Assembly (NCBI GenBank): GCA_014238945.1
Contig: JABAAB010000046.1
Span: 1-64,000, forward strand
Source: Lysobacterales bacterium
GTDB lineage: Bacteria > Pseudomonadota > Gammaproteobacteria > Xanthomonadales > SZUA-36
DNA length: 64,000 nucleotides
Reading direction: 5' to 3'
The notes beneath the pieces were generated by a model. The model did not search any database, was not told the origin of the DNA, and saw only the letters and a program-made list of their open reading frames with translations. The position numbers and the translations under genes were made by a program. Below are positions 1-9,281 of the stretch, piece after piece; position 1 is the stretch's first letter, and each line of letters starts with the position of its first letter.

Positions 1-135
1 AACAAAATCACCACCACGCGCTTCAGCGCATATCTTCGTCATCGCCGCCGTCAGCGTCGTCTTGCCATGATCAACGTGGCCAATCGTCCCCACGTTTACA
101 TGGGGTTTTGTTCTTTCAAATTTTTCCTTGGACAT
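1..135 (-). CDS. tuf: Elongation factor Tu, N-terminal part (cut by window edge)
   Basis: The first 45 codons of EF-Tu are present and the gene runs off the left edge. The protein carries aminoacyl-tRNA to the ribosomal A site in a GTP-dependent way. The ATG at 133-135 opens a typical EF-Tu start, with the G1 P-loop GHVDHGKT at about residues 19-26 followed by TLTAAMTKI. It lies just downstream of tRNA-Tyr, tRNA-Gly and tRNA-Thr on the same strand, the classic tyrU-glyT-thrT-tufB order of gammaproteobacteria, so it is probably co-transcribed with them from the promoter near 618-646. Confidence 0.97.
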   Translation of the reverse strand, partial: MSKEKFERTKPHVNVGTIGHVDHGKTTLTAAMTKICAEARGGDFV

Positions 136-219
136 GCCTGTCTCCTAACCACAACGAATTTAATACTGCAACTTAACTGGTAAGATTCATTCGTCTCTAG
201 ACAAATAACCTATACAGTG

Positions 220-295
<76 letters not shown>

Positions 296-367
296 CAATT
301 AAAAAAGCCCGGCAGACCCGGCTCCAAATCCCGAATCCTTGCATCCACCGTGAATATCCGGCGGACA

Positions 368-441
<74 letters not shown>

Positions 442-516
442 CTGTTCCAGTAACCTGAACTCTTAATATCTGAACCAGAAACCTGGCCAACACCCTGACT
501 TGTCACACCATGTAAA

Positions 517-601
517 TGGTGGAGGGGGGAGGATTCGAACCTCCGAAGGCATAGCCAGCAGATTTACAGTCTGCCCCCGTTGACCGCTTGGGTACCCCTC
601 C
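517..601 (-). tRNA. tRNA-Tyr (anticodon GTA)
   Basis: An 85-nt class II tRNA on the minus strand with the long variable arm expected of bacterial tRNA-Tyr. Acceptor arms are GGAGGGG and CCCCTCC, the anticodon loop is CTGTAAA with GTA, and CCA is encoded (517-519). It is the first gene of the tRNA-tuf operon, equivalent to tyrU. Confidence 0.97.
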
Positions 602-617
602 CTCAAGCAAGCCGTCT

Positions 618-646
618 ATTCTCTCTTAGCTTGTAATGGCTGTCAA
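618..646 (-). promoter_or_regulatory. Sigma-70 promoter of the tRNA(Tyr-Gly-Thr)-tuf operon
   Basis: On the minus strand a perfect -35 TTGACA (641-646) is followed after exactly 17 nt by GAGAAT (618-623), then a GC-rich discriminator AGACGGC. The start point would fall a few bases upstream of the tRNA-Tyr 5' end at 601. A consensus -35 plus a GC-rich discriminator is typical of stringently controlled stable-RNA promoters. Confidence 0.8.
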
Positions 647-815
647 GATTCGGCTGACACAAAATCGGCGCGGAAGTGTAACCATTTTCTTCACTCCGGG
701 CAAGTGAATTTCCGCTGGCCGTCAAGCAATGGTCAGTGAAGCCGCCTGGACGCTATCACTGGAACACAAAAATTGAGATTTCTGACCACAAATTGAACTT
801 GAGATTCAGAACGAC

Positions 816-1907
816 TCATACATTGAATCGAAAATGCATCACATCCCCTTCCCGAACGATGTATTCCTTGCCTTCGAGACGGAGTCTGCCAGCTTCTTTT
901 GCGCCCTGCTCGCCATTATGGGCAACAAATTCATCGAACGCGGTTACCTCGGCACGGATAAATCCACGTTCAAAATCTGTGTGTATGCGACCGGCGGCAT
1001 TGGGCGCCGTTGCTCCGCGGGTCACGGTCCAGGCCCTGACTTCTTTTTCTCCCGCGGTAAAAAATGTCAATAAACCCAAAAGACCATAGCCTTCCCTGAT
1101 CACCCCGGCAAGACCGGACTCGTCGAGACCCAGTTCTGACAGAAATTCCTGCCTTTCCTCCTGATCCAGCTGTGCAATTTCGGCCTCGATTGCCGCGCAC
1201 AGGGGAACCACCCTGGCATTGTCACCGGCCGCAAAAGCCCTCACTTGATCAAGCAATGGATTGGCCTCAAAACCATCTTCTGCCACATTGGCGATATACA
1301 CCACCGGCTTCATGGTCAATAAATGCAAATCCCTGACCTGTTTTTTCTGTTCCTTGTCCAGGCCCATGTTCCTGGCGCTACCCGTCGCACTGATGCTATC
1401 GCGCACCTTGGTCAAAAACGCGACACGGGCCATCATTTCCCTGTCACCGCCACGTGTTTGTTTCTGTGCTTTTTGCAACGCACGCTCAACCGTGTCCAGA
1501 TCGGCCAGGGCGAGTTCGGTATTAATTACTTCTATATCCGAGACCGGGTTAACCCGTGCAGAAACATGTATGACATCATCATTTTCAAAACATCGTACAA
1601 CGTGGGCTATGGCATCGGTTTCCCTTACATGGGCCAGGAATTTATTACCTAGACCTTCTCCTCTGGATGCACCTTCCACCAGACCGGCAATGTCCACGAA
1701 TTCCATGGTGGTTGGCAAAACCCTTTGCGGCTCCACAATATCTGCCAATTGTCCCAGTCGTAGATCCGGTACCGCTACTATCCCAATATTGGGATCTATG
1801 GTGCAGAACGGATAATTTTCCGCTGCAATACCCGATTCAGTCAGCGCATTGAACAAAGTTGACTTGCCCACGTTGGGTAATCCAACGATCCCACATTTAA
1901 AACCCAT
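816..1907 (-). CDS. ychF: Ribosome-associated P-loop ATPase YchF
   Basis: A 363-residue protein of the normal YchF/OLA1 length. It has an Obg-like G1 motif GLPNVGKST at residues 9-17 and the divergent G4 segment NVAED near residue 207, the substitution that gives this family ATP rather than GTP preference. A coiled-coil region sits in the middle, with a C-terminal TGS-like domain ending in [10 protein letters not shown]. Known family role: a ribosome-binding ATPase linked to oxidative-stress control. The ATG at 1905-1907 aligns with the family start. It is the last gene of the lolB-ispE-prs-rplY-pth-ychF block, 20 bp after pth. Confidence 0.97.
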   Translation of the reverse strand: MGFKCGIVGLPNVGKSTLFNALTESGIAAENYPFCTIDPNIGIVAVPDLRLGQLADIVEPQRVLPTTMEFVDIAGLVEGASRGEGLGNKFLAHVRETDAIAHVVRCFENDDVIHVSARVNPVSDIEVINTELALADLDTVERALQKAQKQTRGGDREMMARVAFLTKVRDSISATGSARNMGLDKEQKKQVRDLHLLTMKPVVYIANVAEDGFEANPLLDQVRAFAAGDNARVVPLCAAIEAEIAQLDQEERQEFLSELGLDESGLAGVIREGYGLLGLLTFFTAGEKEVRAWTVTRGATAPNAAGRIHTDFERGFIRAEVTAFDEFVAHNGEQGAKEAGRLRLEGKEYIVREGDVMHFRFNV

Positions 1908-1927
1908 GATTCAGTTCCAGATTGTGC

Positions 1928-2533
1928 TCAGTTATCGGACGCGGATTCGCTATCGGAAACTTCAGTGTGCAGGTCTTTCATGGCCCTGGACACATTACCC
2001 GCAAGAAGGTCGGGCATCACGTTCAGCGCATTATCGATTGATCGCATTATCAGGGTCTCCTGTTGTGCCGGTGCACGGCTAAGTACATATGGGGTCACAG
2101 CATCCCTGATTCCCGGATGCCCGATCCCTATTCGCAGTCTCAGAAAATCCGTGTCATCCAGGTGCCGGAAAATGTCCCGCAAACCATTGTGACCACCATG
2201 ACCACCACCCTGTTTCAAACGAATGGTACCCGGCCCAAGATCAAGATCATCATAGGCAACCAGGAGGTTTTTTACCGATAACCGGTAATAATCCATCACG
2301 GCTCTGACTGCCCGACCACTGTGATTCATGAACGTCGTCGGCCGGGCAACTATGCAATTTGTACGGTGCAAATCAATGCGACAGATTTCCGCTGACAGTT
2401 TTGCCTGTGACCGAAAAACAGCACCGGAACCACCCAGCAGTGCATCCAGAAACCAAAACCCGGCGTTATGCCGGGTTTGGCTGTATTTGGACCCTGGGTT
2501 ACCCAGACCGATAATTAAACATGAAGCGGACAA
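1928..2533 (-). CDS. pth: Peptidyl-tRNA hydrolase
   Basis: A 201-residue enzyme that recycles peptidyl-tRNA dropped from ribosomes by cleaving the ester bond. Family residues are visible: Asn in GLGNPG, the catalytic His in QTRHNAGFW (about residue 22), the Asp pair in AYDDLDL, and GGGHGGHNGL. The start is a TTG at 2531-2533; no in-frame ATG lies nearer the GLGNPG motif, and an AGGAG six bases upstream supports TTG. The C-terminus has a slightly extended acidic, Ser-rich tail. It sits between rplY and ychF as in most gammaproteobacteria. Confidence 0.96.
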   Translation of the reverse strand: MSASCLIIGLGNPGSKYSQTRHNAGFWFLDALLGGSGAVFRSQAKLSAEICRIDLHRTNCIVARPTTFMNHSGRAVRAVMDYYRLSVKNLLVAYDDLDLGPGTIRLKQGGGHGGHNGLRDIFRHLDDTDFLRLRIGIGHPGIRDAVTPYVLSRAPAQQETLIMRSIDNALNVMPDLLAGNVSRAMKDLHTEVSDSESASDN

Positions 2534-2576
2534 AACCTGCTCCTATCACAAAAGTGAATCAGCACCCAAAGTGCTG

Positions 2577-3305
2577 TCAATTTTCGATTTCTTCATCCTC
2601 GCCGGCCTCAGGTGCCGGTGCCGCGTCATCCTCATCTAACGCATCGACATCTGTTATCACACCCAGTTCGGTCTCAGCTGCTGCTGCTTCTTCTGCAGCT
2701 GCCGCTCCGGTACCCTGAGATTCCTTGATGTGAACCGCATTGGCGATCATCGTCTCATTTTCCTCATCAGTGGCCAGGGAGGTGATTTCAACCCCCTCGG
2801 GTAAAACGACCTCTGAAAGTAAAACAACACCACCCACATCAAGGGCCGAAAGATCGACCTCCAGATATTCCGGGAGATTTTCCGGCAATGCAGTGATTTC
2901 CAACTCAGTCACCAGGTGTTGAATGACAACACCCGAAGCCCGTCCGGCCGGAGATTTACCTTCGCCGGTGTAATGGATGGGCAAAGATATCTTGAGGGTT
3001 TCGGTGGCGGATACCCGCATGAAATCCAGATGCATGATCTGCAATTTGAAAGGATGCCTGTGTACATCGCGAACCACCACTTTCTGTCTGCGGCCATCGG
3101 CAACCTTGATCTCCAGGATTCTTGAGTAAAATGACTCCTGCTCTGCAGCATGCATGATCGGATCGTGCTCAAGTGTCAGGGTAGCGGGGTCTTTACGACC
3201 ACCATAGAGCACCGCTGGAATTTTTCCGTGGCGACGCAGGCGGCGGCTCGCACCTTTCCCCACGTCCTCACGGATTTCCGCGATTAATGTGTTTGAATCA
3301 GTCAT
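2577..3305 (-). CDS. rplY: 50S ribosomal protein L25, long (CTC) form
   Basis: A 242-residue L25/CTC-family protein that binds 5S rRNA. The N-terminal L25 domain contains RRHGKIPAVLYGG at about residues 24-36. It is followed by the CTC beta-rich C-terminal domain (ALPENLPEYLEVDLSALDVGG) and a strongly acidic Ala/Glu/Asp tail, so this is the long version unlike the ~94-residue E. coli protein. An AGAGGA sits six bases before the ATG at 3303-3305. It precedes pth and has its own promoter-like TATAAT about 115 bp upstream. Confidence 0.95.
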   Translation of the reverse strand: MTDSNTLIAEIREDVGKGASRRLRRHGKIPAVLYGGRKDPATLTLEHDPIMHAAEQESFYSRILEIKVADGRRQKVVVRDVHRHPFKLQIMHLDFMRVSATETLKISLPIHYTGEGKSPAGRASGVVIQHLVTELEITALPENLPEYLEVDLSALDVGGVVLLSEVVLPEGVEITSLATDEENETMIANAVHIKESQGTGAAAAEEAAAAETELGVITDVDALDEDDAAPAPEAGEDEEIEN

Positions 3306-3422
3306 GATAATCCTCTGAAGTTAATTCCGCCCCAAACCAGTGACTCAACCCGGGGCAAATACCGTTTGCACGGTGGTTAATCCATCCCCGCGACCAGGGA
3401 CAGCGTAAAAATAAAGCCGACC

Positions 3423-3428
3423 ATTATA
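3423..3428 (-). promoter_or_regulatory. Probable -10 element of the rplY-pth-ychF promoter
   Basis: A perfect TATAAT on the minus strand lies in the 183-bp space upstream of rplY. No convincing -35 hexamer is found 16-18 nt upstream, where the sequence is A-rich. Transcription would leave a leader of about 110 nt before rplY. This suggests rplY-pth-ychF is expressed separately from prs and the inserted TPR gene. Confidence 0.5.
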
Positions 3429-3488
3429 CTGCATTTTTTGGTTTTTGATACAGCATTTTATGGGTATGTACAAAACCGGCAGGCGATT

Positions 3489-4355
3489 TTATTCCTGGTA
3501 ACGTTTTAACATTTGAAGTGAAACCTGTTGGCACAACTCAACTGTGGGAGCACTGGCCAGATGAGACAGCTGATCCCGAGTCAGGGTGCCGGGAAGGGAA
3601 CGGTACCGGGACTGGTTCGTTGCGGCCATGGAAAACCATTGCCTCGCCTCAGCGATACTTCCTTTTTGACATTCCAACAAGGCCTGCCGTGTTTGCCATT
3701 GGTACAGTTGGCGGATAGGCCCAGGTAATTGGGCAAACATTTTGTCCACCATTTGAGTATCAGATTCCGCCAGTGATATATCAACACCTATGCCGGTCAG
3801 GGTTATTTCCTGAGGGAACTTGTTGAGACCTTCAACCACCGTAGTCATAGCGTGTGTGTATTGGTCGCTGCCCGCCTGTACCAGGGCCAAAGCTCTTGCG
3901 CTGTACAACACCGGGGTGGGTCTCGGGGAAACCCGGATAACCTTGCCGTAATCCCGCGCTGCCTCTAATGGTCTGTGCAGGAGCAGATAGGCCTGTGCAC
4001 GATTTTGCAAGGCAATACTGTGTTCAGCATGGGTGTTGAGAAATTTATTAAGCAGGTCGAGACCTTGCTGTGGATCACCCCATTGTATGAAAAGCCGGCC
4101 TTCAAACCAGTCGACCTGTGGGTTGCCAGGGTTCATTTCCCTGGCCCTCCTGAAATCGAACAGGGACTTTTCCCAGTCTTCATGCCGACGGTACAGGTCG
4201 CCCCTTTTCAGCAACAGCGTGGCATTTCCGGGATCCTGGTTCAATTGAGCCGATAGTTGTTCAATCTGCAGCAGCAAGTCCGGATGTGACCAGGCAATTG
4301 ATGACAGCAAGTTAGCCAGGCAAAACAGCACCGATAACGGTAGGTAGTTTCTCAT
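3489..4355 (-). CDS. Secreted tetratricopeptide-repeat protein
   Basis: A 288-residue protein with an N-terminal signal peptide (hydrophobic residues 5-20, likely cleavage after IAWS) followed by TPR-like helical repeats, for example ATLLLKRGDLYRRHEDW and IALQNRAQAYLLLHRPLEAARDYGKVI. No catalytic motif is visible, so the role is probably protein-protein contact in the periplasm. It is inserted between prs and rplY, which are adjacent or near in many relatives. The ATG overlaps by four bases the TGA of a dubious upstream frame. Specific function unknown. Confidence 0.75.
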   Translation of the reverse strand: MRNYLPLSVLFCLANLLSSIAWSHPDLLLQIEQLSAQLNQDPGNATLLLKRGDLYRRHEDWEKSLFDFRRAREMNPGNPQVDWFEGRLFIQWGDPQQGLDLLNKFLNTHAEHSIALQNRAQAYLLLHRPLEAARDYGKVIRVSPRPTPVLYSARALALVQAGSDQYTHAMTTVVEGLNKFPQEITLTGIGVDISLAESDTQMVDKMFAQLPGPIRQLYQWQTRQALLECQKGSIAEARQWFSMAATNQSRYRSLPGTLTRDQLSHLASAPTVELCQQVSLQMLKRYQE

Positions 4356-4736
4356 ACCCCCAGTGACCCGTACGACCAGAGATTGTCCAAAAAACAGTGG
4401 TGAATAACAGGTTTTCTGACCGGCTTATCACCTATATCAGAGTGAATTGCCTGCCACTGCACAACATGGAACCAAAATCTTTTAAATAAACGGGAAGTGT
4501 CACCGTGTCCACACTGGTAATTGGTGGCATCCGCACAAACACAATCGCCTGTGCTTGTCGTTTTTGCACTGGGATCACGATAAATGTCAAGAACCGGGCT
4601 GGTTCTGTGGGGCCGGATCACTGGCGTGCCACGGTGGCTGCAATACCGTTTCGAGCCACGAAATCGGTGACGGAAAATTTGCAGTATTGAATTCTGTGTC
4701 CCCAAAATCAGATGCCGGGTTCTGGTTTACACCTAT
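4356..4736. other. 381-bp stretch without a convincing gene
   Basis: Between the TPR gene and prs. A minus-strand frame with a TTG start (4352-4705) exists, but its composition (Cys/His-rich, no domain-like pattern) is unconvincing. Another minus-strand frame contains a short protein-like run (FSVTDFVARNGIAATVARQ) that soon stops. This could be a decayed gene remnant. No clear terminator or promoter was recognised. Confidence 0.4.
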
Positions 4737-5690
4737 TCAGTCAACATACATGGAACTGACAGACTCACCCTGTGCCATACGGCGTATGGTCTCCGCCAGC
4801 ATCTGGGAAACACTCAATTGCCGGATTTTACCGGAATCAAGTGCCCTATCACTCAAGGGAATGGTGTCAGTAACAACCAACTCATCCAGTTTGGAGTTGA
4901 TGATGTTGTCGATAGCAGGTCCTGATAAAACCGGGTGAACACAGTAGGCCACCACCTTGACGGCACCATGTTCCTTCAGTGCACCGGAAGCCGCGCACAA
5001 TGTGCCCGCAGTATCAACCATATCATCAACCATGACGCAGTTCTTTCCTTCAACATCGCCAATGATATTCATGACCCTCGCAACGTTAGCACGCGGCCGG
5101 CGTTTGTCGATGATGGCAAGATCCGCATCCAATCGCTTCGCAATCGCCCTGGCTCGAACCACGCCACCGACATCAGGTGAAACAACTACCAGTCCTTCAC
5201 TGCCCTGTCGCTGCCAGATATCCGCCAGTGTCAGCGGTGATGCATAGACGTTGTCCACTGGAATATCAAAGAAACCCTGGATCTGATCTGCATGGAGATC
5301 AATGGTTACGACCCGGTCGGTCCCTATCGCAGAAATCATTTTTGCAGCAACCTTGGCCGTTATCGGTACCCGGGCCGATCTCGGTCTGCGATCCTGACGT
5401 GCATAACCGAAATAGGGGATCACCGCCGTAACACGGGCTGCGGAGGCACGTTTGAACGCATCAACCATGACCAGCAATTCAACAAAATTGTCCGCCGTCG
5501 GCGCGCAGGTTGGCTGGATAACATAGATATCAGCGCCGCGGATGTTCTCCATGATTTCAACCATGACCTCGCCATCGCTGAAACTACCGACCACCGCTTT
5601 ACCCATCGGCACGCCCAACTCCCTGGCAATGTCATTTGCCAATTTTGGGTTCGCATTACCTGAAAATATCATCAGGGATTGACTGGGCAC
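4737..5690 (-). CDS. prs: Ribose-phosphate pyrophosphokinase
   Basis: Makes PRPP from ribose 5-phosphate and ATP, feeding purine, pyrimidine, His, Trp and NAD synthesis. Seen: the N-terminal [20 protein letters not shown], the catalytic flexible loop [12 protein letters not shown], the [12 protein letters not shown] segment and the PRPP-binding [12 protein letters not shown] chose the GTG at 5688-5690 (317 residues), with AGGA about 10 bases upstream; an ATG six codons later (5670-5672) is the alternative. The open frame extends further upstream only because it reads through tRNA-Gln. Order tRNA-Gln then prs is conserved. Confidence 0.96.
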   Translation of the reverse strand: MPSQSLMIFSGNANPKLANDIARELGVPMGKAVVGSFSDGEVMVEIMENIRGADIYVIQPTCAPTADNFVELLVMVDAFKRASAARVTAVIPYFGYARQDRRPRSARVPITAKVAAKMISAIGTDRVVTIDLHADQIQGFFDIPVDNVYASPLTLADIWQRQGSEGLVVVSPDVGGVVRARAIAKRLDADLAIIDKRRPRANVARVMNIIGDVEGKNCVMVDDMVDTAGTLCAASGALKEHGAVKVVAYCVHPVLSGPAIDNIINSKLDELVVTDTIPLSDRALDSGKIRQLSVSQMLAETIRRMAQGESVSSMYVD

Positions 5691-5749
5691 TGTGTCTTTA
5701 TCCTGAGCTGAATTGATTATTGCTAATGAATTTTGTTTCGTTTTAAAAA

Positions 5750-5826
5750 TGGCTGGGACGGCAGGACTCGAACCTGCGAATGCGGGGATCAAAACCCCGT
5801 GCCTTAACCACCTTGGCGACGTCCCA
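5750..5826 (-). tRNA. tRNA-Gln (anticodon TTG)
   Basis: A 77-nt cloverleaf on the minus strand with acceptor stem TGGGACG/CGTCCCA, T-loop GGTTCGAGTCC and anticodon TTG inside the loop TTTTGAT between CGGGG and CCCCG. CCA is encoded (5750-5752). It lies between ispE and prs, its usual place in Pseudomonas-like genomes. Confidence 0.97.
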
Positions 5827-5847
5827 GTTATCGGTTAACTGCCGGTA

Positions 5848-6711
5848 TCAACCTTTGATAGACAGTCTGTCCGGTAAAGGTGATCGATTGACACCACCAA
5901 CCGCGCGGACATTATATCGGCATTTTAATTCTGATGCCGCGCTGATTGCAGATTTTTTGGTATCAAATGTCAAAAAAATGGTGCTCCCGGTGCCGCTTAT
6001 CCGCGGTTGCCCCCAATTGAGCAGATCCCGCATCATATCTTGCAACACCGGATACAGGTTTAGAAGGAGCGCTTCACAATCATTTCTGCCCGGCTTCATA
6101 TCCAGATCAGACCAGGACAACACCGGGGAATCCCGCTTTAGCAGCGGATGCTGAAACACCTGCGCCGTTGATATGTGTATCTCGGGAAACACCAGTACAA
6201 AATAGTGCTCCTCCAGAGTAACTGATTGCAATTGCTCACCCCGTCCGTGCGCCCGAGCGCTGTTTCCATAGACAAACAGAGGTACATCCGCACCCAATTC
6301 CAAACCCATCTCGGCCAACTGTTGAATAGACAGCCCGCAGTGCCAAAGCTCATTGAGGGCCACCAGGACCGTTGCCGCGTCAGAACTGCCGCCACCAAGT
6401 CCTGCTCCCAACGGTATCCGCTTGTTCAATTCGATATGCACACCATATTGAATTGAACAGCGGGATTTCAGCAATCTCGCCGCCGCAATACATAAATCCC
6501 CGGATTCCGGTATGCCATCAACATTACCACTGCGGGTGATATTTCCACAGTCGCTGACATTAATCACCAAGTCATCGCCCCAGTCCAGCAACTGAAAGAG
6601 GGTCTGCAGATCATGATAGCCATCCAGACGCTGACCGTTTATATGCAGAAACAGATTAAGCTTGGCCGGGGCCGGCCACGATCGGGTGATCAACTCAGAT
6701 TTTTGCTTCAT
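5848..6711 (-). CDS. ispE: 4-diphosphocytidyl-2-C-methyl-D-erythritol kinase
   Basis: A 287-residue GHMP kinase that phosphorylates CDP-ME in the MEP isoprenoid pathway. The N-terminal PAPAKLNLFLHINGQRLDGYH, with the catalytic Lys in AKLNL, and the ATP-binding PLGAGLGGGSSDAA (about residues 98-111) are present. The third GHMP motif appears near the C-terminus as ISGTGSTIF. The start ATG at 6709-6711 gives the normal length. It lies between lolB and tRNA-Gln, so its transcript likely continues into prs. Confidence 0.96.
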   Translation of the reverse strand: MKQKSELITRSWPAPAKLNLFLHINGQRLDGYHDLQTLFQLLDWGDDLVINVSDCGNITRSGNVDGIPESGDLCIAAARLLKSRCSIQYGVHIELNKRIPLGAGLGGGSSDAATVLVALNELWHCGLSIQQLAEMGLELGADVPLFVYGNSARAHGRGEQLQSVTLEEHYFVLVFPEIHISTAQVFQHPLLKRDSPVLSWSDLDMKPGRNDCEALLLNLYPVLQDMMRDLLNWGQPRISGTGSTIFLTFDTKKSAISAASELKCRYNVRAVGGVNRSPLPDRLSIKG

Positions 6712-6769
6712 CGACGATAGAGGATTTTACGAGGAGATACAGACCTGTCCGTCAACATCAACCGGTTGA

Positions 6770-7384
6770 TCATCTGTTCTTCACGTTGTCACCCATTAGC
6801 CAGGTACTGACCGCCAGTTTCACCCTGTAATTGTCACGCCTGGCATCCAGCCTGGTTGGCAGACTCAGTCCGGAATCCGAGTCAAATCGTTTGAAATCCA
6901 CATTCCAGCCAAATTGGGCCAGTTTCACCGGCACACCTGTTGAATCCAGGAGTAATTCATCAATTTCGCCGGGCGCTGCCAGTCCACGTACCCACCATTG
7001 CAGTGCATCAACAGGTATAGGCCAACCCATTCTCTGCTGTATCAGATCATCGACGGCCACTGCAGACTGTACACTTCCATTGGCCTCGCGAAGTACCGCA
7101 CGGGTCGGTTCTATCTGCAGGTTCCAGGCACCGCGTCCCATGGCCCCGTGGAAGTCGAGCTCGGTCAACCCATCCCTGGCCACCCATTGCAATCTGCCGC
7201 TGCCCCCATCTTTACCATCAGCAAGAGATATCCTGCCCACGAGGCTCCAGTCTCTGATCAATGCCAGTTTTTCGGCACGATCCTGGTAGGAAATATCACT
7301 GTCTGCGTCACTCACTTTCAACCCGGTGCTGCTGCAAGCTTCGAGCACCAAAAGTGCTGGCAGCAGCCACTTGCAATACCTCAA
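6770..7384 (-). CDS. lolB: Outer-membrane lipoprotein chaperone LolB
   Basis: A 204-residue lipoprotein that receives lipoproteins from LolA and inserts them into the outer membrane. It has a short lipoprotein signal with lipobox LVLEAC (Cys at about residue 16), then the LolB-like start DRAEKLALIRDWSLVGRISL and the conserved GSGRLQW and WWVRGLAAPG segments. The start is a TTG overlapping the TGA of the preceding TPR lipoprotein gene, suggesting translational coupling. Order lolB-ispE is conserved in the class. Confidence 0.92.
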   Translation of the reverse strand: MRYCKWLLPALLVLEACSSTGLKVSDADSDISYQDRAEKLALIRDWSLVGRISLADGKDGGSGRLQWVARDGLTELDFHGAMGRGAWNLQIEPTRAVLREANGSVQSAVAVDDLIQQRMGWPIPVDALQWWVRGLAAPGEIDELLLDSTGVPVKLAQFGWNVDFKRFDSDSGLSLPTRLDARRDNYRVKLAVSTWLMGDNVKNR

Positions 7385-9126
7385 GGCAACTCGCCAAAGC
7401 GTCGCAAGGTATTGATCAGGACCTCATTGTCGCTTTCAATCTCTGTACCCATCTGCCACAAAACGCGTGCTTCATTCTCTTGGCCGGCGGCCCACAGAAC
7501 CTCACCCAGGTGTGCGGCAACCTCTGCATTGCGCAACCTTCGCCAGGCCTCCCGCAGGAATGATTCGGCTTCCTGCAATCGTCCCTGACGGTAAGCAATC
7601 CATCCCATGCTGTCGATGATGGAAGAATCTTCTGGTTGTAATTTATACGCCTGTCTGATCAGCCACTCGGCTTCCTCAAACCGTTCTGTCAGATCCGCCA
7701 GCGTGTATCCAAGGGCATTCAATGCAGCAGCATTCTCTGGTTGAGCAGCGATGACTCTCCTCAAATCGTTTTCAGCCAGCTCAAGTTGACCAATCCCTAC
7801 GGCGGTCAGAGCACGTGAGTATCTCAGCCCGGCGTCTTCCGGGGAATTCTCAAGTGCTTCCGTCAGGATTTGCACCGCATCTTCAGTTTTTCCCGAATTC
7901 TGAAGAATCTGGGCTTCGGCCTGGTAGCTTTGCGAAACCACATCCGGATCAGCCTGTTTGCGCAACTGAACCAGTAAATCGCGCGCCTGATCCATGTCTT
8001 CCAGCTCAGCCAGCAGGAATGCACGACGCATGACCGCCCTGAGAGCGCGCTCGCCGGTCACCTGACCATACCAGTCAACCGCCTCTTCCAGATGACCCAG
8101 CAATTCAGCGCTCTGCGCCGCATGAAACGCAGTTTCCGTTGCATCTTCATAACCGGCGCCGGCAAACCCACCGTACAGAATTTCGGCTCCCTCACGGTCA
8201 CCACCGTCGAGTGCATAAACAATCCGGCCGAATCTCATATCCGGGGAATCGGGCAACTGTGCCAATATGTCCTGGCCGGCAGCCAGCTCATCATTGCGCT
8301 TGAGCAATTCCGCGTATGCCATCGCTATGGTCCGATCATCGGGGCTGATACTCCAGGCCATGTGATAACGTTGCAATGCCAGATCCTGATCATCTCGGTT
8401 AACTGCGAGTCTGCCTGACCAGGCCAACAGGTCCGACCTGCCGGAATCCAGTTCAATTGCTGCTTCAGCCAGCTCAGCAGCCTTTTCGAGATCACCCGTA
8501 TGGGCTGCGAGTTGGCTACTGGCAAACAGCGCTTCAACATTGTTGGCGCCATCAAAATCATTAAAGAGATTTTCCAGTACCTTGTTTGACCTGACCCTGT
8601 CGGTTGCAGGTGCCAGAAGACCGGTCACCATACGCCACCCCTGGGCCGGATCATCGGTGGTCAACTCCAGTATTTTGGACAACTGATATTCAGCACCAAC
8701 GTAATCACCCTCTCTTAATCGTGACCCGGCTGCCAGTTCACGGGCGTCGAGGCTGTCGGGATCCAACATTGCCCAACGGTCCGAGGCAAGCGCAACCATC
8801 TGCCATTCATTGGCCGACACTGCGACCTTGGCCGCACGTTCGGCAATCTCAGGATCATCCGAAGCAAGCGCAGCGGCAAGATATTCCGCAGCAGCTCCGG
8901 AATAATCACCTGCTGCACCCAGAACTTCTGCTGAGAACACGTGATGCATTACATCAGTGTCCGTCGGCGGAAGGTCACTTCTTGATGGTTTGCCGGATTG
9001 GGGGACCGAGGGTTCCACACTGTCTTCGGGAACCGGGTCGGGAGTTGACGCACAGCCTGAGAGCAAAAACAAACTGAAAATGAACGCGCAAAGCACCCTT
9101 TTCGTGAAACAATAGTAATAATTCAT
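7381..9126 (-). CDS. Large tetratricopeptide-repeat lipoprotein
   Basis: With the ATG at 9124-9126 the product is 581 residues. A basic N-terminus, a hydrophobic stretch and the lipobox LLSGCAS (Cys about residue 25) mark a lipoprotein. An acidic/Pro-rich linker is followed by many TPR units, clearest in the C-terminal third (AALNALGYTLADLTERFEEA, IIDSMGWIAYRQGRLQEAES). A homologous TPR protein lies upstream of lolB in Pseudomonas-type genomes, so a role linked to outer-membrane assembly is plausible but unproven. A TTG start 36 bases upstream is possible. Confidence 0.88.
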   Translation of the reverse strand: MNYYYCFTKRVLCAFIFSLFLLSGCASTPDPVPEDSVEPSVPQSGKPSRSDLPPTDTDVMHHVFSAEVLGAAGDYSGAAAEYLAAALASDDPEIAERAAKVAVSANEWQMVALASDRWAMLDPDSLDARELAAGSRLREGDYVGAEYQLSKILELTTDDPAQGWRMVTGLLAPATDRVRSNKVLENLFNDFDGANNVEALFASSQLAAHTGDLEKAAELAEAAIELDSGRSDLLAWSGRLAVNRDDQDLALQRYHMAWSISPDDRTIAMAYAELLKRNDELAAGQDILAQLPDSPDMRFGRIVYALDGGDREGAEILYGGFAGAGYEDATETAFHAAQSAELLGHLEEAVDWYGQVTGERALRAVMRRAFLLAELEDMDQARDLLVQLRKQADPDVVSQSYQAEAQILQNSGKTEDAVQILTEALENSPEDAGLRYSRALTAVGIGQLELAENDLRRVIAAQPENAAALNALGYTLADLTERFEEAEWLIRQAYKLQPEDSSIIDSMGWIAYRQGRLQEAESFLREAWRRLRNAEVAAHLGEVLWAAGQENEARVLWQMGTEIESDNEVLINTLRRFGELP

Positions 9127-9281
9127 AATGCAGAGGATAACTGCTTGCAGCCGGTGAACCAATCCCCGAAAGCGTTTCGGGGCAAAAAATCGTGCAGAAC
9201 AGTCAGAACAGGTTCAAATGTCTTGATTTTGTCGTTGCATGAAAACAAAATCGCTGCCTGTTTTCCTGACGAATAGTATCC

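Noticed and set aside
4352-4705. 117-codon minus-strand frame whose TGA overlaps the ATG of the TPR gene
   Set aside because: It needs a TTG start, has a Cys/His-rich, non-domain-like composition and no recognisable family; the overlap alone is not enough.
5691-5792. Longer N-terminus of prs
   Set aside because: The extension is translated from the tRNA-Gln gene and its flank; start sites at 5690 or 5672 match the family.
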